A DNA stretch of 64,000 bases, from the NCBI GenBank assembly GCA_030248135.1, contig JASANC010003066.1, forward strand, positions 82,001-146,000. Direction: 5' to 3'. A model generated the notes under the pieces. That model searched no databases and was not told where the DNA came from. It saw nothing but the letters and a program-made list of their open reading frames with translations. Source of the stretch: Theristus sp. LFF4_11. Its lineage: Eukaryota > Nematoda > Chromadorea > Monhysterida > Xyalidae. Position numbers and translations under genes: made by a program. Below are positions 45,732 through 57,739 of the stretch, in pieces. Numbering within the stretch: the first letter of the stretch is position 1; every line of letters begins with the position of its first letter.

Positions 45732-48700
45732 TCAGCAAGCTAACACTGACTGACCCATTTGGATCTGTTGCTGTTTTCGCGCCTGCAGCTCGCGCATGCT
45801 GAGCGACTGCTGCTTTCCGGATGCTCCGTGCTTCTTCGACAAATCCAGGTCAATGTTCACCTTTGCGCTGACATCCGACCAAGTGCTCGCGATTTTCGTG
45901 GGCGTGGACGAGGACTGCAGATGGAACACGCTTACTTCATTTCATATGAACATTCTGTTGTTTTTTGTAGAAGAACATGTTCCATGTGAACCTGAACTCA
46001 ATTGAAGACAGTAAAAAGAAGAACCAAATTAACAAACCCTCGACAGCCGTTTCGCCGAGACGGTTAGCGCTAAACTCAAAAGAATTCAGAACACTCAGAA
46101 CAAAAAGTAAACAAAAAAACTGCAACAACACAATGCCAACAGTGCAAAAACAGAAAAGAGAACAGATCACGGTCATGCCAACCAATAATACTGTCACGAC
46201 ACAGCAGCTGAAACCTAACAAAATTCCTCTCTCAACCAACCCATACCGTCGTTGGTTTTGTGCCATTTGCACTCGGCTTCGAGGCAACCTGGGCGGCCCA
46301 CGAATCGGCTGGTTGCTGCGTCGACGTCGGCTGCACCGGTGACGGCTGAATCGGTCGATTCATAGGAGCGGGCATGACCGCTGTTGGTGACAGCTGGCCA
46401 AACTGGAATACGCGGTGGCACAACATTGTGAAATTAGAGAAACAAACTCAACCACAAAAAACGCACACAAACAGCACAAAACTCGAATGAAATAATCACA
46501 TCACAACACAACACGTCATTGAACATGCGAAATAAAAAAGCGGTATCAATATACAAACGAAAAAAAATCATGTTTTCATTAAAAACAACAAACATGATGC
46601 AGTGGCAACCTATGTGTATGCTATTCAAAATGGCTCAGCTCAAAGGTCAGCAGATTTTCGAGCGATGCGTGCTTTCCCATGAAAATCACGTGTGAGGAGC
46701 CATTTCATAACATTTGCACAGTTTTGATAATAAAATTAACATGACCTAAAACTGTACCGCACTGAATGTCACGAGCTCGTATCGACTCACATTGCCAGGT
46801 CGATTCATCGGCTGCATCGGTGTCGCCCACTGCTGTTGCGGCAGTGTGGTCGTCGTCGCCGGCGGCGGATCATCCATCAGAAGTGAATATGATTGGTTCG
46901 ATGGTGGTGCTGCGGATGCGATCGTGCTGCTGTTCATGTTGAACAGATCAACCACGTGCTGATTGGTTGACGTGGCAGCGGGCGCCGTCGCTGATTGGCC
47001 GCTCGATCGGAAATCGGTAAAGTCCGTGAAATCGTCGTCCTGACCGGCGCCGTTCGTCGCTTGCCTGCAATGATGACGAGATGATTGGGATCATCTGAGT
47101 CACGTTTGTCATTGTGAGTCTACAGTCGAACTCTAAATCATAGGCAATCAGCTGATTGGTTGGTGCTCATGTGGTGCATTGATTCTAGCGAACTTTCCGC
47201 TTCCACAACAATCCATGCACAGAATGTTATAGAATTGGACGGTAAACCGAAGATCCAGAAATGGCTCCGTTCGCCTCGACGCATAACAATGTCAACTGTC
47301 AGATGCAAAAACCGCACAGTGGAAAAGTTCACCGTTGCCAAATCAACTACCAGCACCGCAACCACCACTCACACAACAGCGCCCGTTTGCTGACTGTTCG
47401 CTGCCGTCGCACCGCTGCCGAACGCAGACGCGAAATCGCCGAAATCACCGTTGTTTGCGTCAGCGAGCGCTCCGGAGCCGCTCAGGAACGGATCGGGGGG
47501 CGGCGGCGACGACTGAGCCAGCGGGCCACCACCGCCGCTCGGCGGGCCCGGCGCAATGTGCGTGCGCGGCGGTGGATCGACTGATATCAGGTCGGGAATT
47601 GTAGCTGCTTTCGGCGACGCTTGCGGAGGGCGGATTTTGGACGGCTGTTGCTCCGACGACGTGTGCCGGTGATCGGTCGGCGAGCGCTGAAGTGTCGAGA
47701 ATTGGACAATGAAAATGTTTGGAGGAGAAACGCCATGTTTATGAAGCCTCCCGCCAGCAAAGTACAGTCACATGTCAGTGTCGATTCTGTTGTTTCTGTG
47801 TGAATGGTGCGCGCCATACATTCGTTCACGCTCTGTGCTCGAAAAACATCGCCCAAGGCATAAGGCGAAAACAAAATTCAGTTTTTTTGTCCGTACGCAC
47901 AGACGTTCTAAATCCCATGCGCAAAGTGATTGTGTCCGTGATGCGCACACGACACGAGTTCTAAAATCGCCTGGCCATTTTTTAAGTGCCGCGTCAGTGC
48001 GTACGCACAAAAAACTATTTGCTAAATCGCCCTTCACATGTTTTTTTGACGCAAAATCCTGCGTCAAGGCCGTCTCGTTTGGCCAATTGCTGCGACAGAC
48101 ACCGTTCGACGGTGGCCGCAGTCAACAACACCAACCGAGCGTCCCCATGAGCGGCACTCAACCGCAACCCCCACACCCGAGCGCTCCCACGTGCAGGCCA
48201 CCCACCTGCGGCACGATCGTGCGATCGCGTCGCGTCGCGGAGCGTCGCGCGTTCGGCGGTGAGTCGCCGCCGACGGCGCCCGTCGTTCCGCCGGCCGGAA
48301 ACTCAAAGTGATTCTCGCCCGCGACCGCCGCCTCATCAGCGTAACTGTCGCCGCCGCCGCTGTGCCGCTTGTAGCCGCCTCCGTCGCCGCCGCCCTCGAC
48401 CGAGTTGCTTCGTCGTCGGAATGCGCCGTCCGAAAACGCGCCGCCGTGCGAGTCGATGTCGCCGAGCGAATAGCCGGACTGCGATTTGTCGCCTGCGAAA
48501 CACGAAAAAAGCGTTCGGATGATCCTCGTCTCTGCAAAACGGTACACTTTCAAGTCAAACAGGATTCGAAAGCTGATGCTGTGCCGTCATACACACACGC
48601 ACACACGCATTTCAGACATCCGATCGTTGTCTTTATTGATACTGTCTACCGGTGCATAAAACGGCACCGCCTGCAAAGCTGCCAGATTTCGTTTTCAGCA

Positions 48701-50198
48701 ACGACAATCTTCACCCCCCAAAGCACGCTATAAATTTCCAAGTCGTTCAGAAAAAGTGCTGCAAAAAACAACGCGCACCGAAGTTGCCGCGGAAGCCGCC
48801 GCGGTACTCAGCGCCCGAAATTCCCTGATATTTGTCTCGCGATTGTTTCGCCTGTCTCCGCTCCGCGCGCAGTCGCTCGTCGTCCTGCAGGAACTCGATG
48901 ATGTCTTTCACTCGATGGCGCACTGAAATTTGTATTTTTTTATTTTAATTTATTATAGCCGAAGGCAAGCGTGCCAGAGCTACGGAGGAGACACATATTT
49001 ATTGTCAAACGGTTGCATTGGAGAGATCGTGTTTTACTGGTGGAGCTTCCTTCTTGTCGGAAAAAGAACTTTCCGAAAACGTAAAAAATAAGAAACGATC
49101 GTGCGACACTGCATTCACCATTGATTCCCTGGTCCCTTCCATGTTCGTCCGTGAACGCATAATGCTCCAACTGACGCAAATCGAACAAATGCTCGCGCGC
49201 ATTCGTGACCACGCGTTCGCTGCCGTGCTTGATCAAATGGTTCAGCAGAATCAACGACTGAAATCGAAGGAATATTCCGCTCGGTGGTTCAACATTTCGT
49301 TCCGTTTTTTTACCGAGTAGTTGTTTCGCCCAACAAACACACCAGCACACACACACTCGCTCTCACACCACAGACAAACAAAATCTGTGCCTGTGCCGTG
49401 TGCGGTGCCTGTGCGTTTGTTTGCAGTGTAACACTGAAATCAAACACAGCACATACAGTCAATCAAAACATGTTAACGCACCTTATAAACGCGTCTCCAG
49501 ACGCCCTTGTTGTCCTGTAACATTCGTTTCCACAGCATTCCCATCACCTCCGGGAACGTGTCATACTGAAAAGTGTACTGTGCGATTTCGCTCATCAGCG
49601 GGCCTGTCGGTCCCCAGGGGTCCTCGTTGGTCGCCTCCCGCACACGTGCCTCCACGTCCGTGTAGTTCATCACTAGGCCCTGGCTGAAAAAAAAATAATG
49701 TGGCCTTTGATTTGTACGTTTCATTAGCGCTTTTGTGGCAGATTGATTGTGGCCGCATGACATTTTAATTGGATCGTAGATTGAAATTAGAACAATTTGA
49801 CTCAATAATTTGTGACCGAATTGTGACCTCGTAGAACAGAAATAATTGTTCGAATTCATTTTCATCAAGCTCTCCATTCTGCGTTCTCGAACTCGATCCT
49901 CCATGATCAGCATTTTTTTTGAATGCTAATTGATTTGATCGAATTGCTAGTTGTCAGAACAAAAAGCAGAAAACAGTCGTTCCAGATTTGGAAATCAGAT
50001 CAGAAAAAATGTCCATTTCGAACCAACAAGTTTCACATTGCCAATGATTTTAAACCAAAACAACAATAAAACGTACTTCAATCTGAATTTATTTCAAACA
50101 ACTTACACTTTATCGGCCAACTTTCGCACCTCGTACGTGCTGACCGACTCTTTGACACCCTTCGCGAATGTCTGAATGCCCGTAAAGATTTCCGACAT
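45732..50198 (-). CDS. CLINT1: EpsinR / clathrin interactor 1 (ENTH domain)
   Basis: Exons in gene order: 50198-50107, 49683-49482, 49257-49119, 48922-48779, 48492-48206, 47686-47373, 47064-46791, 46402-46247 and 45914-45732, giving 596 aa in frame. The N-terminal ENTH domain (about 15-165) shows VMNYTDVEARVREATNED, DPWGPTGPLMSEIAQ, MLWKRML, WRRVYKSL, GSERVVTNAREH and DEHGRDQGINVR. It fits EpsinR/CLINT1 better than epsin-1, which lacks the RMLxDNK...WRRVYK form. The rest is a disordered adaptor tail with DPF, DFGDF and DDDFTDFTDF motifs, the kind that bind the gamma-ear of AP-1/GGA. The C-terminal block STWSDVSAKVNIDLD also fits CLINT1. Expected role: clathrin-coated vesicle formation between the trans-Golgi network and endosomes, binding phosphoinositides. 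No UIM motifs were seen. Confidence 0.9.
47121..47245. mobile_element. TACAGTCGAACTC-family MITE, CLINT1 intron 6
   Basis: Begins TACAGTCGAACTCTAAATCA, then GGCAATCAGCTGATTGGTTG, and ends near CCATGCACAGAATG. The right terminal repeat is eroded. Non-coding. Confidence 0.5.
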
Positions 50199-51917
50199 TT
50201 TCCTTGGTTTTTATTCAGTTTTATTTGATTTGTTGGGAAACTAATAGCTATATGCTCTGGAAATTTAGTTTCCTTCACCGCAGAGCACACCACACACTGA
50301 AGTTAATTTTCCATTCGGTTGCCCTTTCGCCGCGAAACGACAGTCGACAAAAGATGTTGAAATTTGTTCAAAAATTTGATCACACTGTGGAATTACTACA
50401 AATAAAAAATAAAGTCATAAAAATAATAACACTATGGATACAAGTAAAATGTAGCAACAAATGCTGGGTGGGACTGGGATTTTAAAGCTCAACTGTCCAG
50501 TTTCCAGTACTTTAAAATAACCAACGTGTGAAAAAAAACATGAAAACAACAGGAGGAGTCAACTTTTTTTATCGGATGAATTTCTTTTGTTTCGTTTTTT
50601 GAGCTGACTAGAGTCACTGGAATGGACCAAGTAACCTCTGACGTTTGGTAAAAAAAGTATTGTCTGTGTCTGATTAATTAAGCTGGAAAAATAACGAACC
50701 AATCAAACGTCCACGAGTCCTAAAACAGAAAAAAGCGTTACTACACAAGGAAAGTTACCACACCAAAAGTGGTGTGGTGAAAAAAAACTTGCCTGCTGAC
50801 TACGAAAACACAAACAAGCAAACGTAACGCACAACATTATACAACACAACGCAATTGGTGGCCTTTGCATTGCAGTGAACGTAAAAGACAAAAACCTACA
50901 GTATCAAGTTGATTTTGATGTTTTAGCACGACGGCGTGTAGATTTTTATCGCAACAGTCCGTAAAAAAGGTACTGCACAAAATGCTAAAATTACAGAAAA
51001 ATAGAGTGACGCAAAACTGATAGCACATGGCCCGATTGTGTGTCCTCCTTTGCAAACTGCGTTTCTCAGCTGCGTGCATGCGAAACTGAAGCGCGATTCT
51101 GTACTCCACGCTCTGGTTTCGCCTGCACGCAGCTTAGAAACCCAATTATGACCCGATTAATGACGTACGGTATGTGTTAAAAACTCGTGTCCCATGGCTT
51201 GAAGTGCCCCTCCCAAAAGTCGGGTTTGTCGGTCCGAAATGTGAATGAGCCACATCAACTGGTTTAGCAAAATCCGACAATTAACGGCACGCAATTTCGG
51301 GTACGGTTGCCACGGAAAGCGATGCAACAGCGTGTACGACCACGCAAATAAAAAACACGAAAACAAAAAACAAATTACCAGCATATTACGGTATGGCCGG
51401 TTAAACATGGCAGCTTTTTTCAGGGTGCAAGGAGCGCGCGAATTTTGAATGAAAGAAAAAAGACGTTCAGAAACTGAATTGTGTTCCAAATTTGACGCGT
51501 TTTTTTAAACTAATGGATTATCCGCGCCATTCTATTCATTCTTTATCCCTTGTACACGTGATTGGGAATTACGTTGGCTTTTTTGAAAAAGACAACTCCT
51601 AGTCTGCGGCTAATCCCGCCTTGATGAACTGCCTCGTTTATTCGGCCATACTGTATTTATTTTGCAACATGACAAAAATAACATAGTGTAAAACGCATCG
51701 TAACATAATAAGTAACGTGGCAAAAATGATCAAGAAGCCCCAATACCTTTCCAAATCCTCGGTATGATTTGAAATCATCAAAACAACCATTGAACAAAGG
51801 AAAACAATCAAATAAACCAGAAACCAAGATTGAAATTTAAAAAAATATAACAACACCTATCCGCATTGACATAAATCATGCCAAGGCCTGCAAATCGGCA
51901 AATCATGCCAACACCAA
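50199..51917. other. Interval between CNDP2 (3' end) and CLINT1 (5' end)
   Basis: Both flanking genes are on the minus strand. This 1.7 kb holds the CLINT1 promoter, with no TATA box evident. It also holds one MITE (51387-51655) and the CNDP2 3' flank. No coding segment seen. Confidence 0.5.
51387..51655. mobile_element. MITE of the TACAGTATGGCCGAATAAA family, 3' of CNDP2
   Basis: Left TACGGTATGGCCGGTTAAAC; right (reverse complement) TACAGTATGGCCGAATAAAC. Length 269 bp, and it shares the whole interior with 53623-53891. The end facing CNDP2 transcription contains AATAAA on the minus strand (51637-51642), and another lies just outside (51656-51661). Confidence 0.85.
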
Positions 51918-54900
51918 TCACAACTTTCCCACTTCTTCCAAGTAGGCACCGAACAGTTTGGTCTGAAAACAAAAAGAAATGCAGTTCATAGCCGCCTGCA
52001 AAGCTTCGTGGATAAGCCACGACTAGGGTCAGGGGAAAATTTCGGATTTTTTTGATAAAAAAACTCGAGGAGTTCGCCTGCACAGAAAGCATGTATCACG
52101 TGACCACCAACCAATCAGCTGATTCCCTATAATTTAGAGTTCGACTGTACAACTTAGCTGGCTGGTTGGTCGCACGTGTAGTTACCTAATTTGCAAGCAA
52201 ACTCCGCCCCAACAGCAACACCTGCACCGAATGAACACATCAACTGCACGTTTGTGCAACCAGCCAATCAGCTATTTGTTCATAATAGCCAGATGGACTG
52301 TAGGGCAACACCAACCAACCAACCCCCTGAATGAAGTTGCGTCTGTCCAGTTTCTCGTTCTGCGAGTGTGCCATGTCGTCGCATGCACCCATCGGAAGGA
52401 GCATCACGCTTTTGCCCGTCAATTCTTGGAATGTCAGTGTCACCGGAATGGAGCCACCCTCGCGCGTCAGATCCGGCTCCACACCAAACACTGCGAAGGA
52501 ATGAAACGCACTTGTGAATAGGCGTGCGTGCGCGTGAAAGTGTGCAAGTGAAAACAAATGCAGTTGATTTGTTGATACACATTGTGTCAAGATGTGGAAA
52601 CGTTGAGTAATAACGTGGAATAAAATGATAACACGATTTAATAATCGAAAGCGCAAACGCTGATTGGCTGATTCAGGCCAACGACCAGCGATGCGGCTAC
52701 AGGATTGTTGCGATCGCGAAATACGCGCAAAACCGCTGTGCCACCCAGTTCACTTGTCAATCTTAACAATGGATGATGCCGCCAACGAAAGTCAAAGAAC
52801 AACCACAACAACAACAACCAATCAGCGAGTCCAACCAATCCGTTGAGCAGGCAACAAGCGAACCTGCTTTCACGGCGCGACGAGCTGCCAAATAGTGCGC
52901 ATCGTTGAAGTCAGCCACCCACGGTTTGCCGCCGTGCAAGTGAGTGACCCTGAACAAAAAGGGCTGGCAACAGTTTTGCTCAAAAGTTAATGATGAGGTT
53001 GTTATTCACAAAAAACACATTGAACACAGCAATGCAACAGTCGAGTCATGTGCAGAAAAGGAAAGACAGCTAAACTTAACTGACCTGTAAAAAGTAACAA
53101 AGAAACATATACCTGATTTGATTCGGAGTTCCAAGTTGCTCGTGCAATTTACGCACATAATCGACCACTTTTGCACTCACTTCATCCGGCGTCTGATCGG
53201 GAACAATACGCACCGAGAATTTTCCCTTGACACAACAGGGAATAACGGTCTTCGCACCAGCACCGCTGAACGCACCCTCGATACCTGTTGGGAACAAATT
53301 CAATATTTACAAAATTTCAACGTGTGCAATGCAACATTTGGTTTGCAGTCCACGATCAGTCTAATGTAACCAAATCAGTGATTATATTGAGCCAATTTTT
53401 TAGAATTTTCAAAAATCTGCAACACACCATGTAGCGACAGCGACGGATAGCGCCAGCAGTTCATCAAGATCTGTTCTTTTTTGTCGCTCTGCAAACGGGT
53501 GGCGCCAACATCGTTCATTTTGTCATGCTGAAAAAAGCATTGTTGTCACTCGTTCAGATGATCTTCTTTCATGTCACTTTCAAAGAACTATCATTTTACG
53601 GTGTTTGGCAGCAATTTGGTGGTACGGTATGGCCGATTAAACATGGCAGCTTTTTTCAGGGTTCAAGGAGCGCGCGAATTTTGAATGAAAGAAAAAAAGA
53701 CGTCAGAAACCAAACTGCGTGCCTAATTTTACACGTTTTTGAAAACAAATGGATTATCCGCGCTTTTCTGTGCATTCTTTCTCCCTTGCTCACATGATTG
53801 GGAATTATGTTGGCATTTCTGAAAAAGACAACTCCTAGTTTGCGACTGATCCCGCCTTGATGGACTGCCTCATTTATTCGGCCGTACTGTATACATTCTC
53901 GGGTGGTACCGTTGTGTCACTTTGTGTCTCTGTATCACTGAAACACACAACTAAAGGAAGGAAAAACACAACTTTCACTAAATACAGCTTCATAAATGCC
54001 GCTTAAATGTTGATGATTTCAACACTGAGGATTAGCTTTGTAAACAGCTCGTTTGGTATAGAGCGCTGTAGATTTGCGCGTGCACTGCAAGCCATCAACC
54101 AACCAAATCAAAATCAATCGCTTCATACAGCTTTGCTTCATCGCTAGTCAACTTTGCGACGCTGTCATAAAGGCCAGGCACCAGGATTCGACCATTCACA
54201 TCAACCAATTTGCTCATGATATGAATCAGATCAGTCATACCCTCGTGACTGAAAAACAAAAACAAAAAACATTGAATGATCAAGTAAGGTAAGTTTTTTC
54301 AGTTGGAAAACTATGTGGTAAAGATGAACGATGATCAAGAATCAAGATCTAAATTGCAGAATCTCGAACAGCCTTGTTAATATTTCAACGTCTTTTTTAA
54401 TTACATTGTAGCTGTAGCTGAACATTACTTCATCAAAAAGGCTTGGCTTCCTTGAATTAAAAACGAGTAAAAATGGTCAACATCAACATCGAAGCTTTCC
54501 TCAAACAAAAGGCCAGTACACCAAAAACCCTGAAAGCAAGAGACCTAATATGGCAGAAATCGACCACCAAATATTCGAAACTGTTAGTTATTTAATCAAC
54601 TTGATGCTCTAACTAAAACACACGTCATAGTTGGGCTAAACAATAACAAGCACTCACAGTATTCCCCCGAGAACACCAGAGTGCAGGTCCTGTTTGGCGC
54701 ATCGAATTTCTACTTCAAAATAGCAGATACCGCTGAAAGGTGGAATTTCAACAACAAAAAAACGGATACAAAACGTAATCGTTCGTTCAACTGCATTCGG
54801 TCTCCGCACGATCTTTCCGCACATGTCCCTGAACGTCAGGGAGATTCTGCTCTTCCATCACCTATCGACAATAATCGATCACAAACCGTTGAATAACAAG

Positions 54901-56789
54901 ATCGTGTCGAGAATTAACATGCCGACCGCATGTTTATCTCTTTCGGAGAAACTCCAGAATGTTGCAGCAATGAAACAAGAAAAATTCAGTTAACCACAAA
55001 CAGAAAAACAGTGGAAACCATAGAATACCGCAGTCCATAAGTGATGCATGGCTTGTTTTTGCCGACCCAATAGTTGTCGCTGATGCACACAAAGTCGACG
55101 TCCTAGAAGCATTTTTTCCGTAGATTTCGGGATTCGAGTCGATAACTTGCTATATAAAAGCAATATTTGCTACGCCTGGTTGACACGCTAAATTGGCACG
55201 ACAAATAACCGCAAGGACCAACAACTATTTTCAACGAAAAACAGTAAACAACCTTGAGAAATGTGTCTTTTTCTTTGGCCAGCGTCTCATCTAAGCCAAT
55301 CGAGCCCGATTCCTCCATGCCTTCGAAACAGAACTGAAAAAACAACAACCAAAAACGTTTGGTTCAAAAGAGCGCGCGCGGACACACGTGCTAGTGCTCC
55401 AATGTTGCGCAGTCCAGTCACACGGGCAAAAGGCAAACACACTGGCAAACAACTCTGACACCATAGTGCGTGCCAGTGCGCGTAACTGCATGTAACTGCA
55501 ATCATGCCAAGGTACTTTTTGCAAAAACAAATTAAAAAGCGACCTTTAAATTAACAGGTAACGGCTGTCGCAAATGCTGGAACGCTTCAATCACGTTCAA
55601 CCACCCGAGCACCGGCCCTTTGTCGTCCGTGCTTCCACGACCGAACAGTTTTCCATCCTTTTCGATTAGCTTGAACGGGTCCGTGTTCCAGCCTGACCGT
55701 ATTATTGTTTTCGATTGTAAAAGTGATCATGTGAAAACGAACACGGTTCACCACATCATGAAGTTCACAGCACAATCAATCGGCTGAGGAAGATTGCCGC
55801 AAAAAGCCGAAAAAGACCCGAGATGCTTTTCAGAAAACCACTTGCACCAACCAGCTAAGCCAGTTCACCAAAGCAGAGCACATCCTGACCAACCATCCTC
55901 GATGTTCGCCGGCTGCACATCGAGATGACCGTAGACCAGCAGCGTCTTCTTGGACGGCTCAGCGCCTAAATTGCCCAAAATAATCGGCGGCAGGCCCAGT
56001 TGTCGCCCATCAGGCAGCGTCTCGACGCCGGCATCGACGAGCCTCGTTTGAGCGCCGACGGCGTTCAGTTTCTAGTTGTCAAATGAAACTTTTTTTCAAA
56101 GTGCGCAGATTTCCGAGTGATTTCAAAATCTGCGTAAAAATGGCAGCAGATTTTTCGACGGGAGTGCTTGCCGGAAGGCCGGTCACTTTCACGGCAATGT
56201 GCGTGGGCGGAGTTGCTTCGTTGCGCTACAGGCAAACCGCACCAGGGTTCCGTTCCGACGCTGGCGTTTCCTGGGAGTGAAACCGGCGGCGTCGGTCGCA
56301 AACGCCAGCAACTCGGCTTTTCGCCCCTCCGGAGCGTTGCGCTCCGGCAAACAACCGCACACGCGAGCAATGTATTACTGGAGGCGTGCCTGTGTGTTTG
56401 TTTGCGAGCGCAACGCCCGCAGATTGAGACGTGCGATCAGGAAAGATGCTCGGCCTTCAAGCTAGGACTTCTGGGTCTGTTTATGTGCGCAGTTCGAAAC
56501 AAGCGCGTTTTACCTGCTGCATCCATTTCACCATTCTGATGACCTCCGCTCGTCGCTCAGGCTCACCGGAGACACTCGCGATCTCCACAGCTTCACGAAG
56601 CCGCCCAATGAATCGGTCCGCGTTTTCGTCGACATACCTGCGGGTTTTTTTTTAAACGCTTGCGTAAAACGTTTTTTGAATGGTTTTGATTCAGAGCTAA
56701 AACATAAATGTTCCATTCCCATTCATAGAAAATGAGGAACAGAACACAAACTTGTTGATATCGATCAGTAACTGCGATTGCGAAGACAT
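51918..56789 (-). CDS. CNDP2: Cytosolic non-specific dipeptidase (M20 metallopeptidase)
   Basis: Exons in gene order: 56789-56752, 56637-56514, 56071-55894, 55692-55544, 55333-55253, 55102-55029, 54732-54658, 54248-54104, 53527-53428, 53284-53113, 52949-52864, 52490-52324 and 51962-51918, giving 477 aa, close to the family's usual length of about 475. It hydrolyses dipeptides such as Cys-Gly in the cytosol with a two-metal centre. The metal and catalytic residues are all in place: YGHLDVQP (His 103, Asp 105), GSTDDKGP (Asp 136), EGMEESGS (Glu 170/171), ISDNYW (Asp 199) and [10 protein letters not shown] (His 449). [22 protein letters not shown] and [10 protein letters not shown] are also typical. 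No signal peptide, as expected for CNDP2 rather than secreted CNDP1. One intron holds a MITE (53623-53891), and another holds two abutting ones (52078-52302). Confidence 0.95.
52023..52070. mobile_element. Solo end of a hAT-like element, CNDP2 last intron
   Basis: The stretch TAGGGTCAGGGGAAAATTTC then GGATTTTTTTGATAAAAAAA matches the left terminus of the element at 61982 (TAGGGTTAGGG..., AGGGGAAAAAAATCCGGATT). No partner end nearby; a fragment. Confidence 0.45.
52078..52302. mobile_element. Two abutting TACAGTCGAACTC-family MITE pieces, CNDP2 last intron
   Basis: A right-half piece ends at about 52149 with AATTTAGAGTTCGACTGTA. A second element begins at the same TGTACA and runs to 52302 (TGGACTGTA), with CTGGCTGGTTGGTCG mirrored by CAACCAGCCAATCAGC. 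The shared terminal TACA suggests insertion into or next to the first copy. Confidence 0.55.
53623..53891. mobile_element. MITE of the TACAGTATGGCCGAATAAA family, CNDP2 intron 8
   Basis: Left TACGGTATGGCCGATTAAAC; right (reverse complement) TACAGTACGGCCGAATAAATG. Length 269 bp. Shares GGAGCGCGCGAATTTTGAAT and GAAAAAGACAACTCCTAGT with 51387-51655. Confidence 0.85.
53973..54003. mobile_element. Single arm of the hairpin element family, CNDP2 intron 8
   Basis: CACTAAATACAGCTTCATAAA then TGCC matches one arm of the hairpins at 10678 and 18299. The partner arm is absent. Confidence 0.35.
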
Positions 56790-57739
56790 GGCGCGCCGAC
56801 AGTGCTGATGGTCGTTACGTAAATTCAGTTTATCGAAACAATCAACTTTTTCTATTGAATGTCGCTGTGAAAACACGCTAAATGGGCCGTTTTTAGCTGT
56901 GAACTGTCTACAACTGCACTTGGCAATGCCGACTGGAAAGTATGCTTGCGTGAGCTGAGCACTGATAGATTTCTGATAACGAGAAAACGGTGAGCCATTC
57001 ACTGTCAAAACTTTGAGCCGACGGAGTAGGCGGCAGCCACCATGTTGGGTCTTCACGCTATCTTCCTGAGCTTCTGATAGCCAGAAAAAATGACGCTAAG
57101 AAAAGCAGCGTATTTGACAAGACGACACCAACGGTTGTAAGATCGTGTTAAGACCCAATTTGATAGACACACCGTACCTGGCGAACATAAAGTTTTGACA
57201 TTGGACTGCAACATAAAGTAAACCGTATGATCTAACCAAACGATATCATCAATTGACAAGAATTTTAAATCAGAGTAAAAAATACGTTGTAATATGCTTT
57301 CTGATAAGCAAGCATTTTTTTCAACGAAAAAATGGCCCAAGCAAAAGTTCGACCATTTGCTGATTGTATTCAGAGTTGTGACACGTTCCACAAGATGGTA
57401 TACAATTCTCTGAAAGAAAAGATGACAGTTATAAAAACCATCAAACCGAAAAATGATTGAAATCACGGAGTTTTTCAACACACAAGAACAGGTGTTTGCA
57501 ACAAGTATTCGATAGAATAAACGAAAAGCGTACCAGCATATACTTGCAAAAAAGGTTACCGGTTGAAATCAGAACCAAGAAAATGTAAAAATACACCAAA
57601 GAAAAACAAGAACAAAGCTATCATTGCGATAACACACAAAACAATAGATTCTAACAAGTCTGTCGAAAATGTAAAATAGTCATCAAAACAACAAAAAAAG
57701 CCGTGAAAGAACTTTTTCCCAGCGGGCCAGCAGTCATGT
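56790..57739. other. Interval between NUP50 (3' end) and CNDP2 (5' end)
   Basis: About 950 bases, both genes on the minus strand. It contains the CNDP2 promoter region and the NUP50 3' flank. No repeat, exon or clear TATA box seen. Confidence 0.5.
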
